64,000 nucleotides of DNA from Nitrospira lenta (GTDB taxonomy: Bacteria > Nitrospirota > Nitrospiria > Nitrospirales > Nitrospiraceae). This document shows, one piece after another, positions 8,095 to 17,465 of this stretch. The translations under genes were made by a program, and so were the position numbers. Within the stretch, counting starts at the first letter, position 1. The number at the start of each line of letters is the position of its first letter. The stretch spans positions 124,001 to 188,000 of the forward strand of contig NZ_OUNR01000001.1 in assembly GCF_900403705.1 (NCBI RefSeq), read 5' to 3'. Under the pieces are notes generated by a model that worked only from the letters and a program-made list of their open reading frames with translations, did no database searches and was not told where the DNA came from.

Positions 8095-9015
8095 ATGAAG
8101 TGGCTTAAGGGCATTGGGCTCTTCTTAATTGCAAACTTCTTAATCTATCTCACGCTCTCGTTCACAGCCAATCTGCTGATCAATAGCGTACTCCCGGCGT
8201 TTGGCATCGACGTGCGAGGGGTGTTCAACCAGCAACTGCTCGTTTGGTCGCTCGTGATCGGATTCGGCGGCGCGTTCATCAGTTTGGCCTTCTCGAAGCA
8301 GATGGCCCGTGCGATGCTCGACTGCGAACAGATCACCCAGCCCCGATCGCAGGCAGAGCATGTGATCTATGGATCGGTCCAGGAGATTGCTCAACGGCTA
8401 GGGATCACGATGCCCGAGGTCTGGGTCTATAACTCACCAGATCCCAACGCCTTTGCCACCGGTCCCAGCAAGAACAACTCCATGGTCGCCGTCTCCACCG
8501 GCCTGCTGCAGAATTTGAATGAGAACGAAGTCAAAGCCGTGCTCGCCCATGAGATGGGACACGTCTACAACGGCGATATGTTCACCACTACGGTACTCGC
8601 CGGGCTGATGAACACATTCGTGTTCTACATCAGCAACTTCCTCTCCAGCATGGTGGGGCAATCTTCGGGGCAAGACCGGGAAGAAGGCAGCTCTGCCGGC
8701 AATCCGATTCTGGCCTTCGTGGTCTACATCGTCTTGCAGGTCGTGCTCTCGTTTCTCGCCATGATCGTCGTGAGCTGGCATTCACGCCGCCGAGAATTTG
8801 CCGCCGATGCCTTCTCCGCCAAGGTGTACGGAAAAGAATCGATGATCGGGGCATTACGCGGCATCGATCGATGGGTCAGCCGCACTCAGTTTCAACCCAG
8901 CAATCAGGATGCCTTGGCCACGATGAAGATTTCAGGAAGCACCTCAGGATTCATGCATCTCCTCGCCACGCACCCGCCGATCGAAGAGCGAGTCGCGGCA
9001 CTGGAACAGCTCTAA
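8095..9015 (+). CDS. htpX: Membrane zinc metalloprotease HtpX
   Basis: A 306-residue M48 peptidase that degrades misfolded inner-membrane proteins. Two N-terminal membrane segments (about 5-30 and 47-66) precede the catalytic HEMGH (His152, Glu153, His156). Two further hydrophobic stretches follow, then the third zinc ligand region SRRREFAADAFSAK. The N-terminus MKWLKGIGLFLIAN is typical. The start at 8095 has TAAGGAGG 7 nt upstream. The gene is followed 16 nt later by a glutathione peroxidase, making a small stress operon. The leader hairpin could contribute to heat control, but I have no direct support. Confidence 0.96.
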   Translation: MKWLKGIGLFLIANFLIYLTLSFTANLLINSVLPAFGIDVRGVFNQQLLVWSLVIGFGGAFISLAFSKQMARAMLDCEQITQPRSQAEHVIYGSVQEIAQRLGITMPEVWVYNSPDPNAFATGPSKNNSMVAVSTGLLQNLNENEVKAVLAHEMGHVYNGDMFTTTVLAGLMNTFVFYISNFLSSMVGQSSGQDREEGSSAGNPILAFVVYIVLQVVLSFLAMIVVSWHSRRREFAADAFSAKVYGKESMIGALRGIDRWVSRTQFQPSNQDALATMKISGSTSGFMHLLATHPPIEERVAALEQL

Positions 9016-9031
9016 GGAAAAGGAGCCCGTT

Positions 9032-9625
9032 ATGAAAGCCTTCATCACCGCCGCATCGTTGATGACACTCATGAGCGGGCTCCTGCTAGCGGCACCGGAC
9101 GTACGGGCCGAACAGGAAGGACTACTAATGGCCGCGAAAACAACCAGCCTCTATGATTTCACGATGAATGATATCGACGGAAAGCCCGTGAACCTCGGCC
9201 AATACAAGGGCAAGGCCCTTCTGCTCGTCAACACGGCCAGTTTCTGCGGCAATACTCCGCAATACACGGAGCTTGAGGCCATCTACGAGCAGTATCATGC
9301 CAAGGGGTTTGAGGTGCTGGCATTTCCCGCCAACAACTTCGGCCAGCAAGAGCCCGGTACCAATGCGGAGATCAAGGGATTCTGCCTGACGAAATACAGC
9401 GTCAGCTTCCCCCTCTTCAGCAAAATCAGCGTCAAGGGATCAGACAAGCACCCGCTCTATCAATACCTGACTGAAAACAGTCCGTTCCCCGGTGAAGTAG
9501 AGTGGAACTTTCAAAAATACCTGGTCGATCGGAACGGCAATATCGTGGCGCGTTTCCCGCACCGCATGAAACCGTCGTCGCCGGAAATCGTCCAGGAAGT
9601 AGAGCGGGTGTTAGCCGCAAAGTAG
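9032..9625 (+). CDS. Exported glutathione peroxidase family protein
   Basis: A 197-residue thiol peroxidase with an N-terminal signal sequence (about 1-26) and the family blocks NTASFCG (peroxidatic Cys72), FPANNFGQQEPG, and WNFQKYLV (catalytic Trp and Asn). A second Cys in KGFCLTKY may act as resolving Cys, as in thioredoxin-dependent GPx proteins. It reduces hydroperoxides, here probably in the periplasm, which is unusual for a family usually cytoplasmic. AAGGAG lies upstream of the ATG, 16 nt after htpX. Confidence 0.93.
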   Translation: MKAFITAASLMTLMSGLLLAAPDVRAEQEGLLMAAKTTSLYDFTMNDIDGKPVNLGQYKGKALLLVNTASFCGNTPQYTELEAIYEQYHAKGFEVLAFPANNFGQQEPGTNAEIKGFCLTKYSVSFPLFSKISVKGSDKHPLYQYLTENSPFPGEVEWNFQKYLVDRNGNIVARFPHRMKPSSPEIVQEVERVLAAK

Positions 9626-9630
9626 CGGCG

Positions 9631-9918
9631 TCACGCACGACGGTAAAAGGTGATGTGCGGCCGATACTCCTGGATCGCGGCTTCCAACGAAGCCTTGCCC
9701 AGAGGAATATTCGCCTCCAGCGTGTCCTCGATGGCAACGTCATCGATCTCGACGTCATAACGATCCTGGATATTGGTCCGCACTGGTCCTCCTAGCGTGA
9801 TATCCCGCGGCATGAAGATCTCTTTCCAGACTTCTTTTTCGACCAAACAAACATCCCGAAACCGCTCATAGAGCAAGGTCAGCTTCTCTACATCGGTCAC
9901 CTTCACACGTTCTCCCAT
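9631..9918 (-). CDS. Small protein of unknown function
   Basis: A 95-residue acidic, probably soluble protein (MGERVKVTDVEKLTLLYERF...). It has no signal peptide or recognisable motif. It is convergent with the peroxidase gene, ending 6 nt from it, and follows the gene at 9975 on the same strand. The regular mix of charged and hydrophobic residues suggests real coding sequence. Confidence 0.65.
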   Translation of the reverse strand: MGERVKVTDVEKLTLLYERFRDVCLVEKEVWKEIFMPRDITLGGPVRTNIQDRYDVEIDDVAIEDTLEANIPLGKASLEAAIQEYRPHITFYRRA

Positions 9919-9974
9919 CGTGGCATGTACTCCTTCGCGATCTCGTCATGAACTCATGTGTGGATTGGCAGAGA

Positions 9975-10634
9975 TTAGCGCACCGGCGGAGAGGGAGGAA
10001 GCTCCTTGTCGGTAATCGTAAAGCGGAGCGTCCCCACCTGATTGACCGCATGAAATGACTGCTGTCCATGCGGAGCAATGTAGAGCTTGACCACATACGC
10101 TCCCACCGGCCAACGCTCGCCTGGTCGCTTTAACTCAAGAAACCCATAGCGTTCGTACCCGGGCAACTCCAGCACATCCTGCCCGAACGGCTTGGACGGC
10201 AATGCACCATCGTCCCCTTCCAGAAACCACTGCGCGCTGAACTGAGTCGGATCTTCCAGAGGCGCCGATTCGAACACGATGTAGACCACCGCAGCATCTG
10301 GCGTGAACACCGAGGCGGGATCCACCGGTTTCAATCGAGGATCCTGCGTGTACCAGCCCTTTCGACCGAAGGTATCCCACTCGACTTCATACCCCCTAGC
10401 CATCTTGATCCAGGTAAACAGTGACTGAGGAGTTCCGGCTTTCTGGTCGTCGAACGAGGGACTGCTCGTCGATCCCACCTCAGTCGTTTCCTGCTCCTTC
10501 TGAGGCATCAAGTCTTTGCCGTGTGCCGGAAGAAGCCAGAGGCCCACTACCAGGAGGCAGCACCCCGCAGAGGATAGCGTCACGAGAAGAGTACGCCATC
10601 GATTTGTGCAGCCTCTGAGCCAGAGACGTCTCAT
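9975..10634 (-). CDS. Membrane-anchored or exported protein of unknown function
   Basis: The protein is about 219 residues from the ATG at 10634 (AGGA just upstream); longer starts to 10673 exist without a better ribosome site. One hydrophobic segment (about 17-37, VTLSSAGCCLLVVGLWLLPA) looks like a signal peptide or anchor. It is followed by a Ser/Thr/Glu-rich linker and a beta-rich domain with many aromatic residues (VVYIVFESAPLED, WPVGAYVVKLYI), which suggests an extracytoplasmic beta-sandwich. I do not recognise a family. It is divergent from the MFS gene, sharing the dyad-rich region at 10718-10755. Confidence 0.72.
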   Translation of the reverse strand: MRRLWLRGCTNRWRTLLVTLSSAGCCLLVVGLWLLPAHGKDLMPQKEQETTEVGSTSSPSFDDQKAGTPQSLFTWIKMARGYEVEWDTFGRKGWYTQDPRLKPVDPASVFTPDAAVVYIVFESAPLEDPTQFSAQWFLEGDDGALPSKPFGQDVLELPGYERYGFLELKRPGERWPVGAYVVKLYIAPHGQQSFHAVNQVGTLRFTITDKELPPSPPVR

Positions 10635-10717
10635 GGTCCTCACCCTCATACTCATGGTATCGGGAGTCAGCAACAGGGGTCAACCATACACTAGCCTCGA
10701 CCGATAAAGAGATGAGT

Positions 10718-10755
10718 CGTCACGGCCTGTGATAAAATACCGTGACGGTCACAGG
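10718..10755. promoter_or_regulatory. Interleaved inverted repeats in the divergent intergenic region (possible operator)
   Basis: Four short arms lie in the order A-B-A'-B'. CGTCACGG (10718-10725) pairs with CCGTGACG (10740-10747), and CCTGTGA (10726-10732) pairs with TCACAGG (10749-10755). The 11-mer GTGACGGTCAC (10742-10752) is itself a perfect dyad around one base. A TAAAAT hexamer (10733-10738), a possible -10 box for the MFS gene, lies between the arms. The layout fits a repressor site overlapping a promoter. Confidence 0.45.
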
Positions 10756-10774
10756 TCCCTGCGAACATACACAC

Positions 10775-12169
10775 ATGAATTCAGCCATCCCCGCCGCCGC
10801 GACTCAGCCATCCGCCGAAACAGTCGCCGCCCATGAATCAGGACGACGGTTTGGTCTGCGCGACGGCATCTTTCAGGCCACGACACAGGGAGCCGGTGAG
10901 CAGTATCTTTCGGCCTTTGCCCTGATGCTGCACACCACTCCGTTTCAGCTAAGCCTGCTCTCTGCGCTTCCTCAACTGCTCGGCACCTGGGCTCAATTTA
11001 TATCCGTGAAGGTGTCCCATTGGTTTCCCCATCGCAAAGCCCACGTGCGCTGCGGCATTATCGGCCAGTCTCTCGCCTGGCTGCCGATTCTGGTGCTCCC
11101 CCTTCTCTTCCCTCAGTGGGGACCGTGGCTGATCGTTGCTGGCGCCGCCCTCTACTTCGGTTCGACCCATTTTACCTCTCCTGCCTGGGCCAGCCTGATC
11201 ACCGATCTGCTCAGCGCCAACGAACGCGGCGCTTATTTTGCGAGACGGTCGCAACTCATGGCCATCACAAGTTTTGCCGCGCTGTGCCTGGGCGGTGCAC
11301 TCCTCAGTCTCTTCGAGCACTATAACCGCCTCTGGATCGGGTTCGCCGTACTCTTTGTGATAGCTGGCGTATGTCGAAGCTTCTCCGCCATCTCGCTGAC
11401 CGGTGTGACCGATATCCCGATCCACCACGAGGAACCGGCAAGCCATGGCTTTCTTGCGTTTCTCCGCACCGGCACGACGAAAGACTTCCGCCGCTTCCTG
11501 CTCTTTTCAGGCCTGATGCATCTCGCCGTGTTGATCTCTGGCCCATTCTTTGTGATCTATATGCTGCAGGACTTGCATCTCTCGTACTGGGCCTACGGCA
11601 CTTGGGCGGCTGCCGCCATTGTCGGCCAGTTCGTGACGCTCCCAGGCTGGGGCGAATTCGGGGATCGGTTTGGGAACAAGGCGCTGCTCACCTGTACAGG
11701 ACTGCTGGTGGCGTTTCTCCCTATGCTGTATCTGATCAGCACGACCTGGCTGTTCCTGGTACTGGTAAATTTTTTTGGAGGCGTCCTTTGGGCGGGACTG
11801 TCGCTCGGACTGAGCAACTACGTCTTCGACGCCGTGCGTCCGGCGGATCGGGCGAAAGCGGTCGCCGTCTCAAGCACGGTGAATGCGATCGGATGGGCCA
11901 TGGGCACGCTTACCGGCAGTTGGCTCATCGGCGCCGTGCCGGGCAACCTCCAATTCGGATCGTTGCACATTGATCCGGTATCGAATCTCCCGTTTATTTT
12001 CTTCATCTCAGGAAGCCTGCGACTCGTCATCTCCCTGGCGTTGCTCAGAACGTTCCACGAACCACGACGGGTCGAACAGCGAACCCCGGCGCGACTATTT
12101 CTGGAACTTCCCCTGATCAAACCTTTGGGCGCGCGACTCCTTCGACTGCGGGAGCACCCCTCGCTCTAG
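10775..12169 (+). CDS. MFS transporter
   Basis: A 464-residue major facilitator with about 12 hydrophobic segments. The cytoplasmic N-terminus is about 45 residues, rich in Ala and Pro. The basic loop around NERGAYFARRSQ and the GDRFGNK block between TM segments match MFS loop motifs. The substrate is unknown. The start at 10775 (MNSAIPAAATQ) is preferred over 10742, which would lie inside the dyad region; neither has a strong ribosome site. It ends overlapping the stop of a convergent lipoprotein gene. Confidence 0.88.
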   Translation: MNSAIPAAATQPSAETVAAHESGRRFGLRDGIFQATTQGAGEQYLSAFALMLHTTPFQLSLLSALPQLLGTWAQFISVKVSHWFPHRKAHVRCGIIGQSLAWLPILVLPLLFPQWGPWLIVAGAALYFGSTHFTSPAWASLITDLLSANERGAYFARRSQLMAITSFAALCLGGALLSLFEHYNRLWIGFAVLFVIAGVCRSFSAISLTGVTDIPIHHEEPASHGFLAFLRTGTTKDFRRFLLFSGLMHLAVLISGPFFVIYMLQDLHLSYWAYGTWAAAAIVGQFVTLPGWGEFGDRFGNKALLTCTGLLVAFLPMLYLISTTWLFLVLVNFFGGVLWAGLSLGLSNYVFDAVRPADRAKAVAVSSTVNAIGWAMGTLTGSWLIGAVPGNLQFGSLHIDPVSNLPFIFFISGSLRLVISLALLRTFHEPRRVEQRTPARLFLELPLIKPLGARLLRLREHPSL

Positions 12170-12366
12170 CGTGGCATCGCGGGATCGGACGAGCGGCCCT
12201 GCTCTTCTACCTTCAGTCGCTCAAAGGCCTTGTCGGCATGGCCGCGCGCCTGCTCCGGCGTCATCGTAGAGGTCGACTTCGGGGCCTCGCTCGCACAGCC
12301 GCCGCAACCGAGAAGCATACCCGCCACAACCACCCCGGCGCCCATCACTCGAACTCGATTCCTCAT
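12166..12366 (-). CDS. Small lipoprotein of unknown function
   Basis: A 66-residue protein with a short basic N-terminus, a hydrophobic core and lipobox MLLGC at about 18-22. A mature Ser/Thr/Glu-rich peptide of about 45 residues follows. GGGGAGGG lies just before the ATG at 12366, favouring this start over the upstream ATGs. The last bases overlap the convergent MFS stop. No family recognised. Confidence 0.68.
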   Translation of the reverse strand: MRNRVRVMGAGVVVAGMLLGCGGCASEAPKSTSTMTPEQARGHADKAFERLKVEEQGRSSDPAMPR

Positions 12367-12550
12367 ACCCTCCCCTTTCATCCAGTCGATTGACCATCTC
12401 AACACAACCGCAGCCCGCTGGTACCCATCATACTACGCGTTCACATCATCCAACACCATGACATCCCTCTTCGTTGACTCGCTCAAGAGGCCAGAGTATT
12501 CTGATTCACGACGATTGATTCCGATAAACAGATGAATGATTGAGGTGAGC

Positions 12551-12997
12551 ATGTCGTTACGAGACCGCCTAACAGAAGACTTGAAACTGGCGATGAAATC
12601 GAGAGATCAGCTTCGGATGGATGTCATTCGCATGGTCAAGGCCGCAATCATGAACAAGGAGATGGAGATCAGAAAGGACTTGGACGACGCGGAAATGAGC
12701 AAGATCATGACGACCTTGATCAAGCAGCGCCGCGACTCCGTCGAGCAATACGAAAAGGCCCAGCGCCCTGAGCTGGCGGCAAAAGAGCGTCAAGAAATCA
12801 CCATTATTGAAGGCTATCTCCCTCAAGCCCTCTCCCCGCAGCAGCTCGCGGACCTTGTCGAAAGCGTGATCGCCGAGTCCGGCGCGAGTTCACTGAAAGA
12901 CATGGGCGCGATTATGAAAGCCGTGATGGTTCGCCTAGCCGGGCAACCGGTCGACGGGAAAGTCATCAGCGACCTCGTCAAATCGAAACTCCAATAG
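12551..12997 (+). CDS. GatB/YqeY domain protein
   Basis: A 148-residue protein of the YqeY family: N-terminal helices (LRDRLTEDLKLAMKSRD, LRMDVIRMVKAAI), EYLPQ-like block (IEGYLPQALSP), and the C-terminal DMGAIMKAVM...GQPVDGKVISDLVK typical of the tRNA-interacting tail domain of GatB. The exact role is unknown; it is often found near translation or replication genes. Start at 12551 with GAGGTGAGC just upstream. Confidence 0.93.
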   Translation: MSLRDRLTEDLKLAMKSRDQLRMDVIRMVKAAIMNKEMEIRKDLDDAEMSKIMTTLIKQRRDSVEQYEKAQRPELAAKERQEITIIEGYLPQALSPQQLADLVESVIAESGASSLKDMGAIMKAVMVRLAGQPVDGKVISDLVKSKLQ

Positions 12998-13124
12998 CCT
13001 ATTTTTCAGCCCCGCGCGGACGTCTCACTCGCATTTGCTATACTTAGGAAATACTTCGTGGAGAGGATAGACCATCCGTGCCCTCTCCAGTTTTCCCTAC
13101 AATCGTCCGTTAAGAGAAAGTACC

Positions 13125-13763
13125 ATGGCCATTCTTATTGTCGATGACTCCCCTGACCAGCACCTGCTCCTTCGCTCACTCCTGACCAAGGCGGGCCATG
13201 GAGATATCCTGACGGCGGAATCCGCCAAAGCCGCGTTTGCCACCCTGAACCTGGAGGGAACCGCGCTGTCCGCTCCGGTCGATCTCATCCTCATGGATGT
13301 GCTGATGCCAGAGCTTGACGGCGTCTCTGCCTGCCGACAGGTAAAAAGCGCCAGCCACCTTCGCGACATCCCGATCATCATGGTCACCGCTAAGAACGAC
13401 CTCAGTAATCTGAAAGAGGCCTTTGCCGCTGGGGCCACGGACTACATCAATAAGCCCGTGAACAGCGTGGAACTCCTTGCCCGCGTCTCGTCCGCCCTGG
13501 CACTTAAACATGAGATGGATTGCCGGAAAGAGCGAGAAATCGAGTTGCAACGGAGCAACGAGGAGTTGCAGCGCGCACTCAAAGAAGTGAAAGTCCTTCG
13601 CGGCCTGATTCCCATTTGTGCCTCCTGCAAGAAAATCCGCAATGACGGAGGCTTCTGGCAGCAGCTGGAAGAATACCTCTGCGATCACTCCGAAGCCGAA
13701 TTCAGCCATGGTCTCTGCCAGCCCTGTGTCAAAAAGCTTTATCCTGGTGTTTACCCAGACTAG
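13125..13763 (+). CDS. Response regulator with C-terminal cysteine-rich domain
   Basis: A 212-residue protein. The REC domain (1-120) has the acidic pocket at 7-8, phospho-acceptor Asp58 (LILMDVLMP) and conserved Lys110. A coiled coil spans about 132-158. The C-terminal zinc-binding-like module has ICASCKKIR (Cys165, Cys168), His195 and CQPC (Cys198, Cys201). This Cys module is common behind REC domains in sensory proteins and may bind zinc or haem. Its REC is clearly paralogous to that of the next gene (both start [11 protein letters not shown]), suggesting a local duplication. Confidence 0.9.
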   Translation: MAILIVDDSPDQHLLLRSLLTKAGHGDILTAESAKAAFATLNLEGTALSAPVDLILMDVLMPELDGVSACRQVKSASHLRDIPIIMVTAKNDLSNLKEAFAAGATDYINKPVNSVELLARVSSALALKHEMDCRKEREIELQRSNEELQRALKEVKVLRGLIPICASCKKIRNDGGFWQQLEEYLCDHSEAEFSHGLCQPCVKKLYPGVYPD

Positions 13764-13807
13764 CTGCTACCGTTCCTTCAGCACTTTACAACGAGTACAT
13801 TACACAC

Positions 13808-14812
13808 ATGGCTATTCTGATCGTCGACGATTCCCCCGATGATCGCTTGCTGTTGCAATCGATCCTCTCCGCCGCCGGATACGAGCAAATCCTCGTAGCC
13901 GAATCGGCCAATCATGCCTTCAAACTCATCGGACTGGACAACGGGAAACAAGCGACCGCCAGAGTCGACTTGATTCTCATGGATATTCTCATGCCGGCCA
14001 TGAGCGGGATCGAAGCCTGTCGCCAGATTAAAGCGAACGACCGATTCCGGGATACGCCCATCATCATGGTGACCGTCAAGACAGACCCGGTGGAACTGCA
14101 GCTCGCGTTTGCCGCCGGCGCCATGGACTACGTCGCCAAGCCCGTCAATAAGATCGAACTGCTGACCCGTGTGCGGTCAGTGCTCCGGCTCGTCCATGAA
14201 ATCGACCGGCGGCGGGCACGGGAACAGGAACTTCTTGAAGTCATGCGGCAGTTGCAGGAAGCCAACCAAATGCTGCTCCGCCTCTCCTGCCTGGACGGCC
14301 TCACCGGCATTACCAATCGGCGGCAGTTTGATGATTTTCTCGACCAGGAATGGCGCCGCGCCGTCCGCGAATCGACTCCCGTCTCGCTCATCATGTTCGA
14401 TATCGATCGATTCAAAACGTATAACGACAGCAAAGGGCATACGGCTGGAGATGAGTGTCTCAAGCAAGTGGCCACGGCCGTCACGGGAGCCGTCAACCGG
14501 CCGGGAGACTTGGTGGCCCGCTACGGCGGGGATGAATTCGTCATCGTCCTTCCCGGTACCGGCATCGACGGCGCGGCGCAAGTCGCCGAAGGTCTCCGCC
14601 GGCGAGTCGAGGAGTTGCGAATTTCTCATACGGACGACGTACTGGTGACCGTGAGCGTCGGCTATGCCAGCATGGTTCCCACTCGTCAGACCTCGCCGAC
14701 CGACTTGATCAAGGCCGCCGACCAGGCGCTCTACCTGGCCAAACAGGAAGGCCGGAATCGTGTCAAACCCGCTGGACTCCTCTCCTTAGTACAAGACACC
14801 CGCGACAGCTAA
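13808..14812 (+). CDS. REC-GGDEF diguanylate cyclase
   Basis: A 334-residue protein. The REC domain (about 1-125) has phospho-acceptor Asp59. A helical linker follows, then a GGDEF domain (about 160-325) with active-site GGDEF at 240-244. The upstream RPGD (231-234) is an intact inhibitory I-site, so feedback control by c-di-GMP is expected. The enzyme makes c-di-GMP from two GTP when phosphorylated. It lies between the REC-Cys protein and the hybrid kinase with short gaps. The ribosome site before the ATG is weak. Confidence 0.95.
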   Translation: MAILIVDDSPDDRLLLQSILSAAGYEQILVAESANHAFKLIGLDNGKQATARVDLILMDILMPAMSGIEACRQIKANDRFRDTPIIMVTVKTDPVELQLAFAAGAMDYVAKPVNKIELLTRVRSVLRLVHEIDRRRAREQELLEVMRQLQEANQMLLRLSCLDGLTGITNRRQFDDFLDQEWRRAVRESTPVSLIMFDIDRFKTYNDSKGHTAGDECLKQVATAVTGAVNRPGDLVARYGGDEFVIVLPGTGIDGAAQVAEGLRRRVEELRISHTDDVLVTVSVGYASMVPTRQTSPTDLIKAADQALYLAKQEGRNRVKPAGLLSLVQDTRDS

Positions 14813-14856
14813 GCTCGATCGAGAAGATCACCCGAACTGATCTAGAAGAGAGCGGC

Positions 14857-17115
14857 ATGCCACGTCACCCAGATCTTCCTCGACGAAAATCGACCAGCCC
14901 ATCGGCCGCCGCTCCCCGCCGGCAAGCTCGCCTTACCCCATTGACTCCACGCAGTACCACGCCGAAACGTCCTCGCACCACCCCGGCCGCACTCTTGGAG
15001 CAATACCAAGATGCGTTACGGGCCCTGGCGCAGAATGACGCCCTCACCGGCGGAGATCTGCCCGCCGCCTTTCAGGCCATTACCACCGAGTGCGGAAATC
15101 TGTTGCACGTGGACCGCGCCAGCATTTGGCTCTTCGACAAAAACCGGCTGGCCATCTCTCAGATCGATCTGTATACACGCGGCCATCATAGCCGTCTGGC
15201 CAATGCCACACTCAAAGTCGCGGACTATCCCGCATACTTTCACGCAATAGCCAGCGAAGAACATGCCATCGCCGCTCACGATGCCTTCTCCGACCCGCGC
15301 ACCAAAGATTTCGCGGATACCTACCTCCGGCCGGAACACATCGGGGCCATGCTCGATGCTCCGATCCGACAAAAAGGCCAGGTGGTCGGAATTCTCTGCG
15401 CAGAACATGCAGGCGAAGGCCGGCAATGGACACCCTATGAGATCCATCTCGCCAGCTCCCTCGCCACCATGGCCACGCTAGCGCTGGAAGCCGCCGAGCG
15501 CCGGGAGGTCGAACAGGCTCTCCGCGTCGCAAAAGAAGCGGCTGAAGTGGCGAGTCAGGCAAAGAGCGAGTTTCTCGCCAGCATGAGCCATGAAATTCGT
15601 ACGCCCATGAATGCCATCATCGGCATGGCGGATCTGCTCTGGGAAACCCAGATGACTCCTGAGCAACGGAAGTATCTGCGCATCTTTCGACGGGCCGGCA
15701 GCAACCTCCTGAACCTCATCAACGATATTCTAGATTTATCGAAAGTCGAATCAGGGCACTTGGAGCTGGAATCCATCGACTTCGATCTCAACGAAGTTCT
15801 CGACAAAGCCGTCGAGATCCTGGCGATGCGCGCAAATGAAAAGGGATTGGAGCTCGCCTGCCACATGGCGCCGGAGGTGCCCTCGTCCCTGACCGGCGAT
15901 CCCCATCGTCTCAACCAAATTTTGATCAATTTGATCGGCAATGCCTTGAAGTTTACCGACAAGGGCTCCGTGATCGTCCGCATTACCAATGAGCCGGATG
16001 CCGCCATGCCTGGCGTCATCCGCTTTTCCGTTACGGACACAGGAATCGGAGTTCCTCCGGAGCAACTGGCAAAGATCTTCGACAGCTTCACCCAAGCCCA
16101 TAGTTCGACCGCCCGACATTACGGAGGGACCGGATTGGGCCTGACCATTTCCAAACACTTAGCAGAACGGATGAACGGACACATCTGGGCTGAAAGTACG
16201 GTGGGACAGGGAAGCACGTTTCATTGCACCCTCGCCTTTGACGTCACGTCCCACCTGCCGGCCAACCGAGCCGTCCCGCAGATCAACTTGTCAGGCGTGC
16301 ACACCTTAGTGGTGGATGATTGTCCTACCAATCGTCTGATTCTGAGAGAGACTTTGACTGCCTGGGGAGCGACCGTCACCGAAGCTGAAAACGGTCCCGC
16401 GGCCCTGGCTGAACTCCGGCGGGCAGCCGAAGCCGCTATGCCGTACGAACTACTCTTGCTGGATTGCCGTATGCCCGGCATGGACGGATTCGCCGTGGCC
16501 GAAGCGTTGAACGCCTCGCCTATTCGAACAGGCCTGACAGTCATCATGCTCACGTCGAACCACTGGGCCGACGATATCGCCCGCACCTATGACCTTGGGT
16601 TGGGCGGCTATCTCGTCAAGCCGATCCGACGGTCCGATTTATACCAAACGATCGGCATCGCCTTGGGACGTACCAAAGGTATCCCGATACCGGTGGCCGA
16701 CGCCGCCATCCCGGAACACACCACTCCGGCACCATCCCTGCGAGTGCTGCTGGTCGAAGATTCCGCAGACAATCAACTGCTGATCCGCTCCTATCTCAAG
16801 AGCACCACTCACCGCCTGGAAATCGCCGACAACGGCGCCATTGCCGTCGAAAAATTCAAGAACGGGCACTACGACCTTATTCTCATGGATATGCAAATGC
16901 CTGTGATGGACGGTCTGACCGCCACAAAAACTATTCGCCGGTGGGAACGCGATCACGACCTGCCAGCCACACACATCATTGCCCTCACCGCCCTGGCGCT
17001 GAAGGAAGAAGCGGTGAAGATCTTTGAGGCCGGGTGCAATACGCACATGACCAAACCCGTAAAAAAGACGACCCTGATCGAACTCTTACAAGCCTGTAAA
17101 GGACACTGCCCATGA
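14857..17115 (+). CDS. Hybrid sensor histidine kinase (GAF-HisKA-HATPase-REC-REC)
   Basis: A 752-residue soluble kinase. It has a basic, Pro/Thr-rich N-terminus (1-45), a GAF domain (about 65-212), a short coiled coil, HisKA with His245 ([14 protein letters not shown]), and HATPase_c (about 350-470; [22 protein letters not shown]). REC1 (about 485-605) has Asp in [16 protein letters not shown]2 (about 628-748) has Asp in [13 protein letters not shown]. With no membrane segment it senses a cytoplasmic cue via GAF. The stop overlaps the start of an HPt gene, so the relay His-Asp-His-Asp can end at the two upstream response regulators. Confidence 0.96.
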   Translation: MPRHPDLPRRKSTSPSAAAPRRQARLTPLTPRSTTPKRPRTTPAALLEQYQDALRALAQNDALTGGDLPAAFQAITTECGNLLHVDRASIWLFDKNRLAISQIDLYTRGHHSRLANATLKVADYPAYFHAIASEEHAIAAHDAFSDPRTKDFADTYLRPEHIGAMLDAPIRQKGQVVGILCAEHAGEGRQWTPYEIHLASSLATMATLALEAAERREVEQALRVAKEAAEVASQAKSEFLASMSHEIRTPMNAIIGMADLLWETQMTPEQRKYLRIFRRAGSNLLNLINDILDLSKVESGHLELESIDFDLNEVLDKAVEILAMRANEKGLELACHMAPEVPSSLTGDPHRLNQILINLIGNALKFTDKGSVIVRITNEPDAAMPGVIRFSVTDTGIGVPPEQLAKIFDSFTQAHSSTARHYGGTGLGLTISKHLAERMNGHIWAESTVGQGSTFHCTLAFDVTSHLPANRAVPQINLSGVHTLVVDDCPTNRLILRETLTAWGATVTEAENGPAALAELRRAAEAAMPYELLLLDCRMPGMDGFAVAEALNASPIRTGLTVIMLTSNHWADDIARTYDLGLGGYLVKPIRRSDLYQTIGIALGRTKGIPIPVADAAIPEHTTPAPSLRVLLVEDSADNQLLIRSYLKSTTHRLEIADNGAIAVEKFKNGHYDLILMDMQMPVMDGLTATKTIRRWERDHDLPATHIIALTALALKEEAVKIFEAGCNTHMTKPVKKTTLIELLQACKGHCP

Positions 17116-17438
17116 CCACCCCCAAGCTCGCCTCGCCCGAACGCATCACCGTCTATATCGATCCAGATCTGGAGGACATCATCCCGACCTTCTTGGCCAA
17201 CCGCCAGAAAGACCTCCAGACGCTACGAACCGCCATCGCGGCAAAGGATTTCGAGACGATAGGCATTCTCGGTCATCGCATGCGAGGCGACGGAGGTGGG
17301 TACGGATTCAATGCCATTAGCGACATCGGCGGCATAATGGAACTCGCGGCCGGCCGGCGCGACGAGCCTGCGATCCGACGCCAGACCACAGCGCTCGAAG
17401 ACTTTCTCGCCCGCGTCCACATCATCTACCGCGCATAG
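17112..17438 (+). CDS. HPt-domain phosphotransfer protein
   Basis: A 108-residue four-helix HPt protein with phospho-His at about residue 55 in [14 protein letters not shown], a common variant of the HxxKGxxxxxG motif. The ATG overlaps the kinase stop (ATGA), implying coupled translation. It should carry phosphate between the hybrid kinase REC domains and the response regulators at 13125 and 13808. Notably Lys of the usual HxxKG is Arg here. Confidence 0.92.
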   Translation: MTTPKLASPERITVYIDPDLEDIIPTFLANRQKDLQTLRTAIAAKDFETIGILGHRMRGDGGGYGFNAISDIGGIMELAAGRRDEPAIRRQTTALEDFLARVHIIYRA

Positions 17439-17465
17439 TCGAGTTTGGCGGTCGGCTTCCCGCGT

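Noticed and set aside
10718-10755. H-type RNA pseudoknot from the interleaved repeats
   Set aside because: The connecting loop between the last two arms is only 1 nt, too short to cross an 8-bp stem; a DNA operator or alternative hairpins are more plausible.
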